A stretch of 64,000 nt of DNA from Mycobacterium sp. Aquia_213 (GTDB taxonomy: Bacteria > Actinomycetota > Actinomycetes > Mycobacteriales > Mycobacteriaceae): contig NZ_CP113116.1 of the NCBI RefSeq assembly GCF_026625985.1, positions 558,001 through 622,000 of the forward strand, read 5' to 3'. Each line of letters begins with the position of its first letter. Positions within the stretch are counted from its first letter, which is position 1. Positions 19,393 through 27,240 of the stretch are shown in pieces. The notes beneath the pieces are model-generated. The model ran no database searches. It worked only from the letters and a program-made list of their open reading frames with translations, and was not told the origin of the DNA. The translations under genes and the position numbers were made by a program.

Positions 19393-20273
19393 TTCGATGC
19401 CTCCTCTGCGAAAGTGCGGACGGCTGACTGATATTCGGCCTCACCGCCGGAAAGGTAGGTGGCGAGGAACTGCTGCCAGCCCTCGTCGGTCGAGGCGGCC
19501 TCGGCGTAGTGCCGCTGGAACTTCTCGTCGCGGTCGTAATCGGGCGCGGCGGTGGTGAAGTGGGCACCGTTCGGTGCTTCCACGACTCCGTCGACCATCA
19601 TCCGGTTCACCAGCAGCGCCTGCGGCGGCACCGCCTTGATCAGCTCCTGGGTGGACACCACTCGCTCCACCGACAGGTAGCGCTGCTCGGCGGCCATCAA
19701 GAACAGGTCGTCGAAGTAGGGATCGATGCCGGTGTATGCCGCATTGCCTTGGCTGTCACCGAGATTGAGATGCACAAACGCCGCGTCCAGGCGCAGCGCC
19801 GGCATCGCGATCAGCGTCTCGTGCCCGCCGTCGGGTGCCGCATACGGGCTGGTCACCGTCTGTAGCTCGCCCTCCCAGAAGTCCAGCACCGAGCTGCCCA
19901 GTCCGGCGCGAATCGGCAGGAACGGCAACCGTTGTGCGGCGGCCTGCAGCCCGCAGCGCAGCATGCCTTCGTCCATTTCCCGGGCCTCGATCTCGCCGGC
20001 GCTGCGCGCTTTGGCGAACCACGGGTCGTAGAAGGGGGGCGAGTCCAGCGACACGAATCCGTAGTAGACCCGCTTGACCTTGCCCGCGGAGCAGAGCAGC
20101 CCGAGGTCGGGTCCGCCGTAGGTGACCACGGTCAGGTCCTTGACGTCGGTGCGCAGCATGGCGCGCACGAACGCCATCGGCTTGCGCCGTGATCCCCAGC
20201 CGCCGATCCCGATGGTCATGCCGCTGCGCAGGCCGGCGACGGCCTCGTCGAGCGTTGTTCTCTTGTCGCTCAC
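19389..20273 (-). CDS. ipdA: COCHEA-CoA hydrolase alpha subunit IpdA
   Basis: This is the catalytic subunit of the ring-C hydrolase IpdAB (294 residues). The CoA-transferase alpha-type start GLRSGMTIGIGGWGSRRKPMAF is clear. The segment EAREMDEGMLRCGLQ (about residues 97-110) probably carries the catalytic glutamate reported for IpdA, but I infer this from memory of the family. It starts at a GTG overlapping the echA20 stop. As in other steroid degraders, it sits with ipdB in one KstR2-controlled operon. Confidence 0.94.
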   Translation of the reverse strand: MSDKRTTLDEAVAGLRSGMTIGIGGWGSRRKPMAFVRAMLRTDVKDLTVVTYGGPDLGLLCSAGKVKRVYYGFVSLDSPPFYDPWFAKARSAGEIEAREMDEGMLRCGLQAAAQRLPFLPIRAGLGSSVLDFWEGELQTVTSPYAAPDGGHETLIAMPALRLDAAFVHLNLGDSQGNAAYTGIDPYFDDLFLMAAEQRYLSVERVVSTQELIKAVPPQALLVNRMMVDGVVEAPNGAHFTTAAPDYDRDEKFQRHYAEAASTDEGWQQFLATYLSGGEAEYQSAVRTFAEEASK

Positions 20274-21028
20274 GCGTCCTTGCCCTTCGTCGTACCGGCG
20301 AACGCGTCGCGGTGCTCGTCGGACACCCCGGCGAGGTTGAGCTCGAACGTAAAGCCTTGTTCCATACGATAACTCGAGTTAACTCGCTGCACGTCGATCA
20401 AGTTCAGCGCCTCCTTGGCCGCGCGGATAACACGGGTGTCTTTGGCGGCGATGTCGCGGGCCACCCGCAGGGCGGCCTCGTCGAGTTCGTCGCGGGAAAC
20501 CACCTCGTGCACCGAGCCGAAGTGATGCAGGGTCGCGGCGTCCACGGTGGCCGCGGTGAAGAACAACCGCCGCATCATGTGCTGCGGGACCAGTCGCGAC
20601 AAGTGCGTGGCAGCGCCCAACGCGCCGCGTTCCACTTCGGGCAGCCCGAAGGTGGCATCGTCGGAGGCCACGATGACGTCGGCGTTGCCGACCAGGCCGA
20701 TGCCGCCGCCCACGCAGAATCCGTTCACGGCCGCGATCACCGGGACGGCGCACTCGTAGACCGCCCGGAACGCGTGGAAGCAGCCGCGGTTGGCGTCGAT
20801 GAGGGCGGTGAAGCCCTCGGTGCGCTGCATCTCCTTGATGTCGACGCCGGCGTTGAATCCGCGTCCTTCGGCGCGCAGGATCACGGCGTGGGTCTCGGGG
20901 TTGGCCCCGGCGGCCGTGATCGCGTCGCCGAGTTCGAACCAGCCTTGCGATGGGATGGCGTTGACGGGCGGGTAGTCAACGGTGACCGCGACTATGCCCG
21001 GTTCTGTGCTGGTGGATGTAATGGTCAA
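20270..21028 (-). CDS. echA20: crotonase-fold ring-D hydrolase EchA20
   Basis: EchA20 opens ring D of the HIEC-CoA intermediate by hydrolysis. The 252-residue protein shows the crotonase oxyanion-hole segments AVILRAEGRGFNAGVDIKEM and AVNGFCVGGGIGLVGNADV, and GLPEVERGALGAA. The start codon is TTG at 21028, with GAGGAAG six bases before it; I see no in-frame ATG or GTG that fits better. It heads the operon echA20-ipdA-ipdB-ipdC and diverges from an SDR gene across a KstR2 operator. Confidence 0.94.
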   Translation of the reverse strand: MTITSTSTEPGIVAVTVDYPPVNAIPSQGWFELGDAITAAGANPETHAVILRAEGRGFNAGVDIKEMQRTEGFTALIDANRGCFHAFRAVYECAVPVIAAVNGFCVGGGIGLVGNADVIVASDDATFGLPEVERGALGAATHLSRLVPQHMMRRLFFTAATVDAATLHHFGSVHEVVSRDELDEAALRVARDIAAKDTRVIRAAKEALNLIDVQRVNSSYRMEQGFTFELNLAGVSDEHRDAFAGTTKGKDA

Positions 21029-21063
21029 TTGGCACTTCCTCGTGAAATTGAGGCCGACTACCT

Positions 21064-21079
21064 AAGCAAGCACTTGCTT
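21064..21079. promoter_or_regulatory. KstR2 operator (echA20/SDR intergenic)
   Basis: AAGCAAGCACTTGCTT is a perfect inverted repeat of two 7-base arms around CA and contains the KstR2 consensus AnCAAGnnCTTGnT at 21065-21078. It lies between the divergent echA20 start and the SDR GTG at 21094. Confidence 0.93.
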
Positions 21080-21093
21080 GGTACGCTAGCACA

Positions 21094-21891
21094 GTGACTC
21101 GCGCCGAAGCAGGCCCCCTTTCTGCGGGAGCCATCAATTTCGGATTGGCCGGGCGGGTGGTTCTGGTGACGGGCGGAGTCCGTGGAGTGGGTGCCGGAAT
21201 CAGTGCGGTATTCGCCGAACAGGGCGCGACCGTGATCACCTGCGCGCGCCGCGCCGTCGACGGGCTGCCGTACGAGTTCCATCCGTGCGACATCCGCGAC
21301 GAGGAAGCGGTGCAGGCATTGATCGACACGATCGTCGAGCGTCATGGTCGGCTCGACGTCGTCGTCAACAACGCCGGCGGATCGCCCTACGTGCTGACCG
21401 CGGAGTCCAGCCCCAAATTCAACCGCAAGATCATCGAGCTCAATCTCATTGGCGCGCTGCTAGTTTCGCAGTTCGCCAACGAGAAGATGCAGGCGCAACC
21501 GGGCGGCGGGTCGATCGTCAACATCTGCAGTCTGAGTGGCCGGCGGCCGTCCCCGGGCACCGGCGCGTACGGGGCGGCGAAGGCCGGCCTGGAAAGTCTC
21601 ACTCAGACGCTGGCGGTGGAATGGGGACCCAAGGTCCGGGTGAACGCCTGCGTGGTCGGCATGGTCGAAACCGAACAGGCCGAGCTGTTCTACGGCGACG
21701 CCGAGTCGATCGCCGCGATCTCCAAGAATGTGCCACTGGGCCGGATGGCCAAGCCCGAGGACGTCGGTTGGGCCACAGCATTTTTGGCGTCCGACGCGGC
21801 GTCCTATATCAGCGGCGCCTCGCTGGAGGTGCACGGCGGTGGCGAGCCGCCGCACTATCTGGCCACAACGAACGCCAGCGCGATCAAGTAG
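21094..21891 (+). CDS. short-chain dehydrogenase (Rv3549c homologue)
   Basis: This classical SDR has 265 residues: VLVTGGVRGVGAGISAVFAEQGA cofactor motif, DVVVNNAGGSPY, an active-site Ser in NICSLSGRRPSPGTGAYGAAKAGLESL (YxxxK present), and a C-terminal GxxxxVHGGGE end. It starts at a GTG without obvious Shine-Dalgarno, 14 bases after the KstR2 palindrome, so it is probably leaderless. Its substrate is not known to me; regulation by KstR2 points to a C/D-ring metabolite. Confidence 0.9.
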   Translation: MTRAEAGPLSAGAINFGLAGRVVLVTGGVRGVGAGISAVFAEQGATVITCARRAVDGLPYEFHPCDIRDEEAVQALIDTIVERHGRLDVVVNNAGGSPYVLTAESSPKFNRKIIELNLIGALLVSQFANEKMQAQPGGGSIVNICSLSGRRPSPGTGAYGAAKAGLESLTQTLAVEWGPKVRVNACVVGMVETEQAELFYGDAESIAAISKNVPLGRMAKPEDVGWATAFLASDAASYISGASLEVHGGGEPPHYLATTNASAIK

Positions 21892-21916
21892 AGGATCCGA
21901 GGAGAATGGGCAGCTA

Positions 21917-22822
21917 ATGGGAATAGTCGACGGCCGTGTCGTCATCGTCACCGGAGCTGGCGGCGGGATCGGTCGCGCGCATGCGCTGGCCTTCGCGGCC
22001 GAAGGCGCACGCGTCGTCGTCAACGACATCGGCGTGGGTCTGGACGGATCACCCGCGGGCGGCGGCAGTGCCGCCCAGTCGGTGGTCGACGAGATCACCG
22101 CTGCCGGTGGCGAAGCCGTCGCCAACGGATCCAATATCGCGGACTGGAACCAAGCGGCTGCCCTGATCCAGACCGCGGTCGACACATTCGGCGGACTGGA
22201 CGTCCTGGTGAACAACGCCGGCATCGTGCGCGATCGGATGATCGCGAACACCAGCGAGGAAGAGTTCGACGCCGTCACCGCCGTGCACCTCAAGGGGCAT
22301 TTCGCCACGATTCGCCATGCCGGGTCGTACTGGCGCGGGTTGTCCAAAGAGGGCAAAGCCGTTGACGCACGGATCATTAACACCAGTTCCGGCGCGGGGC
22401 TGCAGGGCAGCGTCGGGCAGGGCAACTACAGCGCCGCCAAGGCGGGCATCGCGGGGTTGACGCTTGTCGCGGCGGCCGAAATGGGCCGCTACGGCGTCAC
22501 GGTCAACGCGATCGCGCCGTCCGCCCGGACCCGGATGACCGAGACCGTCTTCGCGGAGATGATGTCCACGCAGGACCAGGCTTTCGACGCGATGGCGCCG
22601 GAAAACGTTTCGCCCATTGTCGTTTGGCTGGGCAGCGTCGAATCTCGCGACGTCACCGGGAAGGTCTTCGAGGTCGAGGGCGGCAAGATCCGCATCGCCG
22701 AAGGCTGGGCGCACGGCCCGCAGATCGACAAGGGCGACCGGTGGGATCCCGCCGAGCTGGGGCCCGTCGTCGCCGACCTGCTGGCCAAGTCGCGGCCGCC
22801 CGTCCCGGTCTACGGGGCGTAG
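21917..22822 (+). CDS. short-chain dehydrogenase (Rv3548c homologue)
   Basis: This SDR of 301 residues belongs to the group related to the dehydrogenase part of multifunctional peroxisomal enzymes. It has VVIVTGAGGGIGRAHALAFAAEGARVVVND at residues 8-37, NNAGIVRDRM, and YSAAKAGIAGLT as the YxxxK motif. The ATG at 21917 follows GGAGAA and lies 25 bases after the preceding SDR stop, so the two genes are likely co-transcribed. The longer open frame to 21728 has no SDR sequence. It is convergent with ddn, 7 bases apart. Confidence 0.9.
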   Translation: MGIVDGRVVIVTGAGGGIGRAHALAFAAEGARVVVNDIGVGLDGSPAGGGSAAQSVVDEITAAGGEAVANGSNIADWNQAAALIQTAVDTFGGLDVLVNNAGIVRDRMIANTSEEEFDAVTAVHLKGHFATIRHAGSYWRGLSKEGKAVDARIINTSSGAGLQGSVGQGNYSAAKAGIAGLTLVAAAEMGRYGVTVNAIAPSARTRMTETVFAEMMSTQDQAFDAMAPENVSPIVVWLGSVESRDVTGKVFEVEGGKIRIAEGWAHGPQIDKGDRWDPAELGPVVADLLAKSRPPVPVYGA

Positions 22823-22829
22823 CGCCGAA

Positions 22830-23279
22830 CTAAGCCGGGTCGCAGATGACGATCGGGATCACCCGTTCCGTCCACGACCGGTAGTCGCCGAACGACGGGT
22901 ACATGGTGTCCAGCTTCGGCCAGTATTCTTGGCGCTCCGCCTCGGTGGCGTCGCGCGCCTGTAGCTGCAACACCTCGTCCTTAATCTGCACGGACACTTG
23001 GGGATTCGCCTTGAGGTTGAGGTACCACATCGGGTGCTTGTCGCTGCCGCCCCTGGAGGCGACCAGAATGACGCGGTTGCCCTCGCGCAGGTAGAGCAGC
23101 GGGCTCACTCGAGGTTCGCCGGTCTTACGGCCGGTGGTGGTCAGCAGCGCAACCGGAGCCTTCTGGAAAGTGCCGCCGAGCTTTCCGTTGCTGAGGCGGT
23201 AGATCCAGGTGTTGCCCTTGGCCATCCATTTGATGAAGAAGCCGACCACCGGTGAATTGAGCGATTTTGGTTTTTCCAT
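22830..23279 (-). CDS. ddn: deazaflavin (F420)-dependent nitroreductase-family protein Ddn
   Basis: Ddn uses reduced F420, acts as a membrane-associated quinone reductase, and activates pretomanid and delamanid in M. tuberculosis. The 149-residue protein has the split-barrel hallmarks TTGRKTGEPRVSPL, HPMWYLNLKANPQV and EYWPKLDTMYPSFGDYRSWT. Compared with the M. tuberculosis sequence I remember, Ser75 and Tyr127/Tyr133 keep the nitroimidazole-contact residues. The equivalents of Tyr65 and Tyr133 are Leu62 and Phe130. It lies downstream of fadA5 on the same strand and so probably in a KstR operon. Confidence 0.9.
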   Translation of the reverse strand: MEKPKSLNSPVVGFFIKWMAKGNTWIYRLSNGKLGGTFQKAPVALLTTTGRKTGEPRVSPLLYLREGNRVILVASRGGSDKHPMWYLNLKANPQVSVQIKDEVLQLQARDATEAERQEYWPKLDTMYPSFGDYRSWTERVIPIVICDPA

Positions 23280-23288
23280 GACGTGTCC

Positions 23289-23675
23289 CTAGCGCTGAAT
23301 GAACGGGTGGAACCGAACCTTGATGTGGTGGATTTCTGCTTGCCCGCTTGGACTTTCGGCGGGGATCACGAATGTCTCGTCAACCCGCGCGGCCACCCGG
23401 CGGCCACTGAATGCCGCCTTGGTCAGCACCACGTAGGCGGCATGCACCTCGTCGCCGTCGATGGAATAGTCCGGCGGCGTCGTGTCGGCGAGCAACCTGT
23501 ACTGCGGTCCGCGATTGAGGCTGCGCCGCAAGTGATTTCCAGAAAAGCCGTTCTTGAAGCCCTGCTCGATGCGGGTACATCCGGGCGCGAACGGAACCGC
23601 ATCGCCGGCATGGCTGACAAGCGCATCGATGTAGGCCTGCGCCGCGGCGATGCGGTTCTCCTCGGAGACAAGCAC
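23289..23675 (-). CDS. small NTF2-like (DUF8021-type) protein of unknown function
   Basis: This 128-residue protein has the pattern AAAQAYIDALVSHAGDAVPFAPGCTRIEQG near the N-terminus and a C-terminal beta region (AEIHHIKVRFHPF). Both resemble DUF8021/NTF2-fold proteins; the family call is from memory and moderate. The GTG start is 7 bases after the fadA5 stop and the stop is 9 bases before ddn, so it is embedded in the fadA5-ddn unit. I do not remember a gene here in M. tuberculosis. The fold often makes small-ligand pockets, so a steroid or lipid substrate is possible but unproven. Confidence 0.72.
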   Translation of the reverse strand: MLVSEENRIAAAQAYIDALVSHAGDAVPFAPGCTRIEQGFKNGFSGNHLRRSLNRGPQYRLLADTTPPDYSIDGDEVHAAYVVLTKAAFSGRRVAARVDETFVIPAESPSGQAEIHHIKVRFHPFIQR

Positions 23676-23682
23676 TCTGGTG

Positions 23683-24846
23683 CTAGATGCGCTCGATGAT
23701 GGTGCCGGTGGACAGCGCGCCGCCCGCGCACATCGTGATCAGCGCGGTGGTTTGATCCGTGCGCTCCAGCTCGTGCAACGCGGTGGTGATCAGCCGGCTG
23801 CCGGTGCTGCCCACCGGGTGGCCCAACGCGATCGCGCCGCCGTTGACGTTCACCTTGTCCATGTCGGGGTTGTGCACCCGCGCCCAGGACAGCACGACCG
23901 ACGCGAACGCCTCGTTGATCTCGGTGATGTCGATGTCGCCCATCTTCATACCGGCCTTCTCCAGCACCTTGGCGGTCGATTGAACCGGACCGTCGAGGTG
24001 GTAGTACGGCTCGGCGCCGACCAGTGCCTGGCTGATGATGCGGGCCCGCGGCTTCAGCCCCAGTGCCTTGGCCTTGTCCTCGTCCATCCACAGCACGGCC
24101 GCCGCACCGTCGGAGATCTGCGACGACGTACCCGCCGTGTGGATCCCACCCTCCAGCACCGGCTTCAGCGAGGCAAGGCCCTCCAGCGTGGTCTCGCGCA
24201 GGCCCTGGTCGCGGGTGACGACATGACGGTCGCTCGTCGGCTGCTTCTGCTCGTCGAGCACGGGCGCCTCGATGCCACTGATCTCGCGGTCGAACCGGCC
24301 CTCGGCCCACGCCAGCTTGGCCTTTCGCTGCGAGTCGAAGCCGAACTGGTCGATGTCCTCGCGGGTGATGCCGCGGCGTTTGGCGATCCGCTCGGCGGCG
24401 GTGAATTGGTCGGGCAGGTCGATGTCCCACGACGCCGGCCGCAGGATCCCGCGATCGGGGCCGGCGTTGGCGCCCAGCCCGACGCGGCTCATCGCCTCGA
24501 TACCGCACGCGATGCCGACGTCGATGGCACCCGCCGCGATCAGGCCCGCGATCAGGCCGTTGGCCTGCTGGCTGCTGCCGCACTGGCAGTCCACGGTCGC
24601 GGCGCCCACGTGGTCCGGCAGCCCGGCGACGAGCCAGCTCACCCGGGTGATGTTGTTGGACTGCTCGCCGAACTGCGTGACGCAGCCGCCGATGATCTGC
24701 TCGACTTCGCCGGCGTCAATACCGGCCTTCTCGACGAGCGCCTTCTGCGTGGCCCCCAGCAACTCGGTGGCGTGCAGACCAGATAGCCAGCCATTCCGCT
24801 TGCCGATGGGGCTACGAGTGGCTTCAACGATGACAGGGTTACCCAT
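23683..24846 (-). CDS. fadA5: sterol side-chain thiolase FadA5
   Basis: FadA5 is the thiolase that removes C2 units from 3-ketosteroid side-chain CoA thioesters. The 387-residue protein matches M. tuberculosis FadA5 closely: active Cys89 (VDCQCGSSQQA), His343 in IALGHPVGSTG and Cys373 in TMCAGGALS. The M. tuberculosis HPVGCTG is HPVGSTG here; that Cys is not the catalytic one. Two KstR boxes lie in the 121-base gap to the divergent cyp125. Confidence 0.96.
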   Translation of the reverse strand: MGNPVIVEATRSPIGKRNGWLSGLHATELLGATQKALVEKAGIDAGEVEQIIGGCVTQFGEQSNNITRVSWLVAGLPDHVGAATVDCQCGSSQQANGLIAGLIAAGAIDVGIACGIEAMSRVGLGANAGPDRGILRPASWDIDLPDQFTAAERIAKRRGITREDIDQFGFDSQRKAKLAWAEGRFDREISGIEAPVLDEQKQPTSDRHVVTRDQGLRETTLEGLASLKPVLEGGIHTAGTSSQISDGAAAVLWMDEDKAKALGLKPRARIISQALVGAEPYYHLDGPVQSTAKVLEKAGMKMGDIDITEINEAFASVVLSWARVHNPDMDKVNVNGGAIALGHPVGSTGSRLITTALHELERTDQTTALITMCAGGALSTGTIIERI

Positions 24847-24856
24847 TCCGTCAGGC

Positions 24857-24870
24857 TAGAACACGTTTCA
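24857..24870. promoter_or_regulatory. KstR operator (fadA5 proximal)
   Basis: TAGAACACGTTTCA fits the KstR consensus TnnAACnnGTTnnA. It lies 10 bases before the fadA5 start on the minus strand. It is the first of two boxes in the fadA5/cyp125 divergent promoter region. Confidence 0.9.
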
Positions 24871-24935
24871 TTACTCTGACAAGCGAGGATGGTGACCTGC
24901 CTTTTATCTGCGCAGGAGCCGTGTTTTACTGGCAC

Positions 24936-24949
24936 TAGAACACGTTGCA
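24936..24949. promoter_or_regulatory. KstR operator (cyp125 proximal)
   Basis: TAGAACACGTTGCA fits TnnAACnnGTTnnA and lies 18 bases before the cyp125 ATG, leaving room for the AGGAG ribosome site. It is the second box of the pair, 65 bases centre-to-centre from the other 14-base site minus a few bases. Confidence 0.9.
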
Positions 24950-24967
24950 ATTCAGGAGCGCATACAC

Positions 24968-26218
24968 ATGGCACCCCCCAACATTCCTTCCGACTTCGAC
25001 TTCCTCGACCCGGACGTCAACCTCGCCGGGTTGCCCGTCGACGAGCTTGCCCAGCTGCGCAAGGCGGAGCCGATCCACTGGGTCGATATCCCGGGCGGTT
25101 CGGGCGGCTTCGAGGACAACGGCTACTGGATCGTCACCAAGCATGCCGACGTCAAGGAGGTGTCACGCCGCAGCGACGTCTTCTCGAGCTGGCAGAACGG
25201 CGCCATCCCGACCTGGCCGCCGGAGATGAAGCGGGAGCAGGTCGAACTGCAGCGCAGCGTGATGCTCAACATGGACGCCCCCCACCACACCCGGCTGCGC
25301 AAGATCATCTCGCGCGGGTTCACGCCGCGGGCCATCGGCCGGCTGGAAGCCGAACTGGCCCAGCGCGCCGAGAACATCGCCAAGACCGCGGCCTCCGAGG
25401 GCACCGGCGACTTCGTCGAACAGGTCTCGTGCGAGCTGCCGCTGCAAGCCATCGCGGGACTGCTCGGTGTTCCCCAGGAGGACCGCGACAAGCTCTTCCG
25501 CTGGTCCAACGAGATGACCGGTGGCACCGACCCCGAGTACGCCACGGTCGACCCCGCGCAGTCGTCGATGGAACTGATCATGTACGCGATGGCGATGGCG
25601 GCCGAGCGGAACGAGAACCCCACCGACGACATCGTCACCACCCTCATCCAGGCCGACATCGAGGGTGAGAAGCTCTCCGACGACGAGTTCGGCTTCTTCG
25701 TGGTGATGCTCGCGGTGGCGGGCAACGAGACCACCCGCAACTCGATCACCCACGGCATGATCGCGTTCGCGAACAACCCCGATCAGTGGGAGCTCTTCAA
25801 GAAGGAGCGCCCGGTCACCACGGCCGACGAGATCATCCGCTGGGCCACTCCGGTGTCGGCGTTCCAGCGCACCGCCAACGAGGACATCGAGTTGGGCGGG
25901 GTACTGATCAAGGCTGGGCAGCGGGCGGTGATGTCCTACCGGTCGGCCAACTTCGACGAAGAGGTATTCGAAGACCCGCACTCCTTCAACATCTTGCGCG
26001 ACCCGAATCCCCATGTCGGCTTCGGTGGCACCGGCGCGCACTACTGCATCGGCGCGAACCTGGCCCGCATGACAATCAACCTGATCTTCAACGCGGTTGC
26101 CGATCACATGCCGGACATCAAGTCCGTCGGCGAGCCCGAGCGGCTACGGTCAGGGTGGCTCAACGGCATCAAACACTGGCAAGTCGACTACACCGGAAAG
26201 AGCGCGGTTACTTCCTGA
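24968..26218 (+). CDS. cyp125: cytochrome P450 CYP125 (steroid C26/C27-monooxygenase)
   Basis: CYP125 oxidises the cholesterol/cholestenone side-chain terminus to the carboxylic acid. The 416-residue P450 has the I-helix AVAGNETTRNS, the ExxR equivalent region, and the haem loop VGFGGTGAHYCIGANLARM with Cys360 as the haem ligand. The N-terminus PPNIPSDFDFLDPDVNLAGLP is typical of CYP125. CAGGAG precedes the ATG. Its stop overlaps the fadE28 ATG by one base (TGATG), and it leads the side-chain operon cyp125-chsE1-chsE2-chsH2-chsH1-ltp2. Confidence 0.96.
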   Translation: MAPPNIPSDFDFLDPDVNLAGLPVDELAQLRKAEPIHWVDIPGGSGGFEDNGYWIVTKHADVKEVSRRSDVFSSWQNGAIPTWPPEMKREQVELQRSVMLNMDAPHHTRLRKIISRGFTPRAIGRLEAELAQRAENIAKTAASEGTGDFVEQVSCELPLQAIAGLLGVPQEDRDKLFRWSNEMTGGTDPEYATVDPAQSSMELIMYAMAMAAERNENPTDDIVTTLIQADIEGEKLSDDEFGFFVVMLAVAGNETTRNSITHGMIAFANNPDQWELFKKERPVTTADEIIRWATPVSAFQRTANEDIELGGVLIKAGQRAVMSYRSANFDEEVFEDPHSFNILRDPNPHVGFGGTGAHYCIGANLARMTINLIFNAVADHMPDIKSVGEPERLRSGWLNGIKHWQVDYTGKSAVTS

Positions 26219-27240
26219 TGGATTTCGATCTCACTGCAACGCAGCAGGCTGTCGCCGATGTGGCTACGTCGGTACTCGAAAAAGATTTGGGCTGGGACGC
26301 TTTAGTCAGCGGGGGCGTGACGGTACTACCGGTGCCCGAACGCCTCGGCGGCGACGGCGTCGGCCTGCCCGAGGTCGCCACGGTGCTGACCGAAGTGGGC
26401 CGCCGCGGCGCCATCACGCCGGCCCTGGCCACGCTGGGGTTCGGCGTGCTGCCGCTGGTGGATCTGGCTTCCGATGAACAACAGGACCGGTTTCTGGCCG
26501 GCTTGGTAAAAGGGGCCAAGGGTGGGGTGCTGACCGCGGCGCTCAACGAACCCGGCTCGGCGCTGCCCGACCGCCCCACCACCACCTTCGCCGACGGGCG
26601 GTTGTCGGGCACCAAAGTCGGTGTCGCCTATGCCGAACAAGCGGATTGGATCGTCGTGACGGCGGACAACGCGGTCGTCGTGGTGTCGCCGAAGGCCGAG
26701 GGTGTGGAGCTGGTTCGCACCCCGACGTCGAATGGTTCCGAGGAGTGCGCGGTGACGTTCGCCGCGGTCGCGGTCCCCGACGCCGACGTGCTGGCCGGCG
26801 CCACCGCGCGCCGCGTCAATGAGCTGGCGTTGGCGGCGATCGGCGCCTTCACCGACGGGCTGGTGGCCGGGGCGCTGCGGCTGACCGCGGACTACGTGGC
26901 CGGGCGCAAGCAGTTCGGCAAGCCGCTGTCGACCTTTCAAACCGTCGCCGCGCAGTTGGCCGAGGTCTACATCGCTTCGCGCACCATCGGTTTGGCGGCG
27001 AAGTCGGTGGTCTGGCGTCTGTCTGAAGGCCGGGACGCCGACGACGACTTGGACGTGCTCGGTTACTGGATCACGTCACAGGCCCCGCGGGTGATGCAGA
27101 TCTGCCATCATCTGCACGGCGGCATGGGCATGGACATCACCTACCCGATGCACCGCTACTACTCCACGATCAAGGACCTGGCCCGGCTGCTGGGTGGGTC
27201 CTCTCATCGTCTCGACCTGGTGGGAGCGCAATGTTCATAG
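26218..27240 (+). CDS. fadE28: acyl-CoA dehydrogenase subunit FadE28 (ChsE1)
   Basis: ChsE1 pairs with ChsE2 in an alpha2beta2 dehydrogenase that oxidises the three-carbon (pregnene-carboxyl-CoA) side chain. The 340-residue subunit begins MDFDLTATQQAVADVATSVL. It contains GRKQFGKPLSTFQTVAAQLAE and ends with HLHGGMGMDITYPMHRYYSTIKDLARLLGGSSHRLD. I take the ATG that overlaps the cyp125 stop; the longer frame to 25786 is inside cyp125. Confidence 0.94.
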   Translation: MDFDLTATQQAVADVATSVLEKDLGWDALVSGGVTVLPVPERLGGDGVGLPEVATVLTEVGRRGAITPALATLGFGVLPLVDLASDEQQDRFLAGLVKGAKGGVLTAALNEPGSALPDRPTTTFADGRLSGTKVGVAYAEQADWIVVTADNAVVVVSPKAEGVELVRTPTSNGSEECAVTFAAVAVPDADVLAGATARRVNELALAAIGAFTDGLVAGALRLTADYVAGRKQFGKPLSTFQTVAAQLAEVYIASRTIGLAAKSVVWRLSEGRDADDDLDVLGYWITSQAPRVMQICHHLHGGMGMDITYPMHRYYSTIKDLARLLGGSSHRLDLVGAQCS

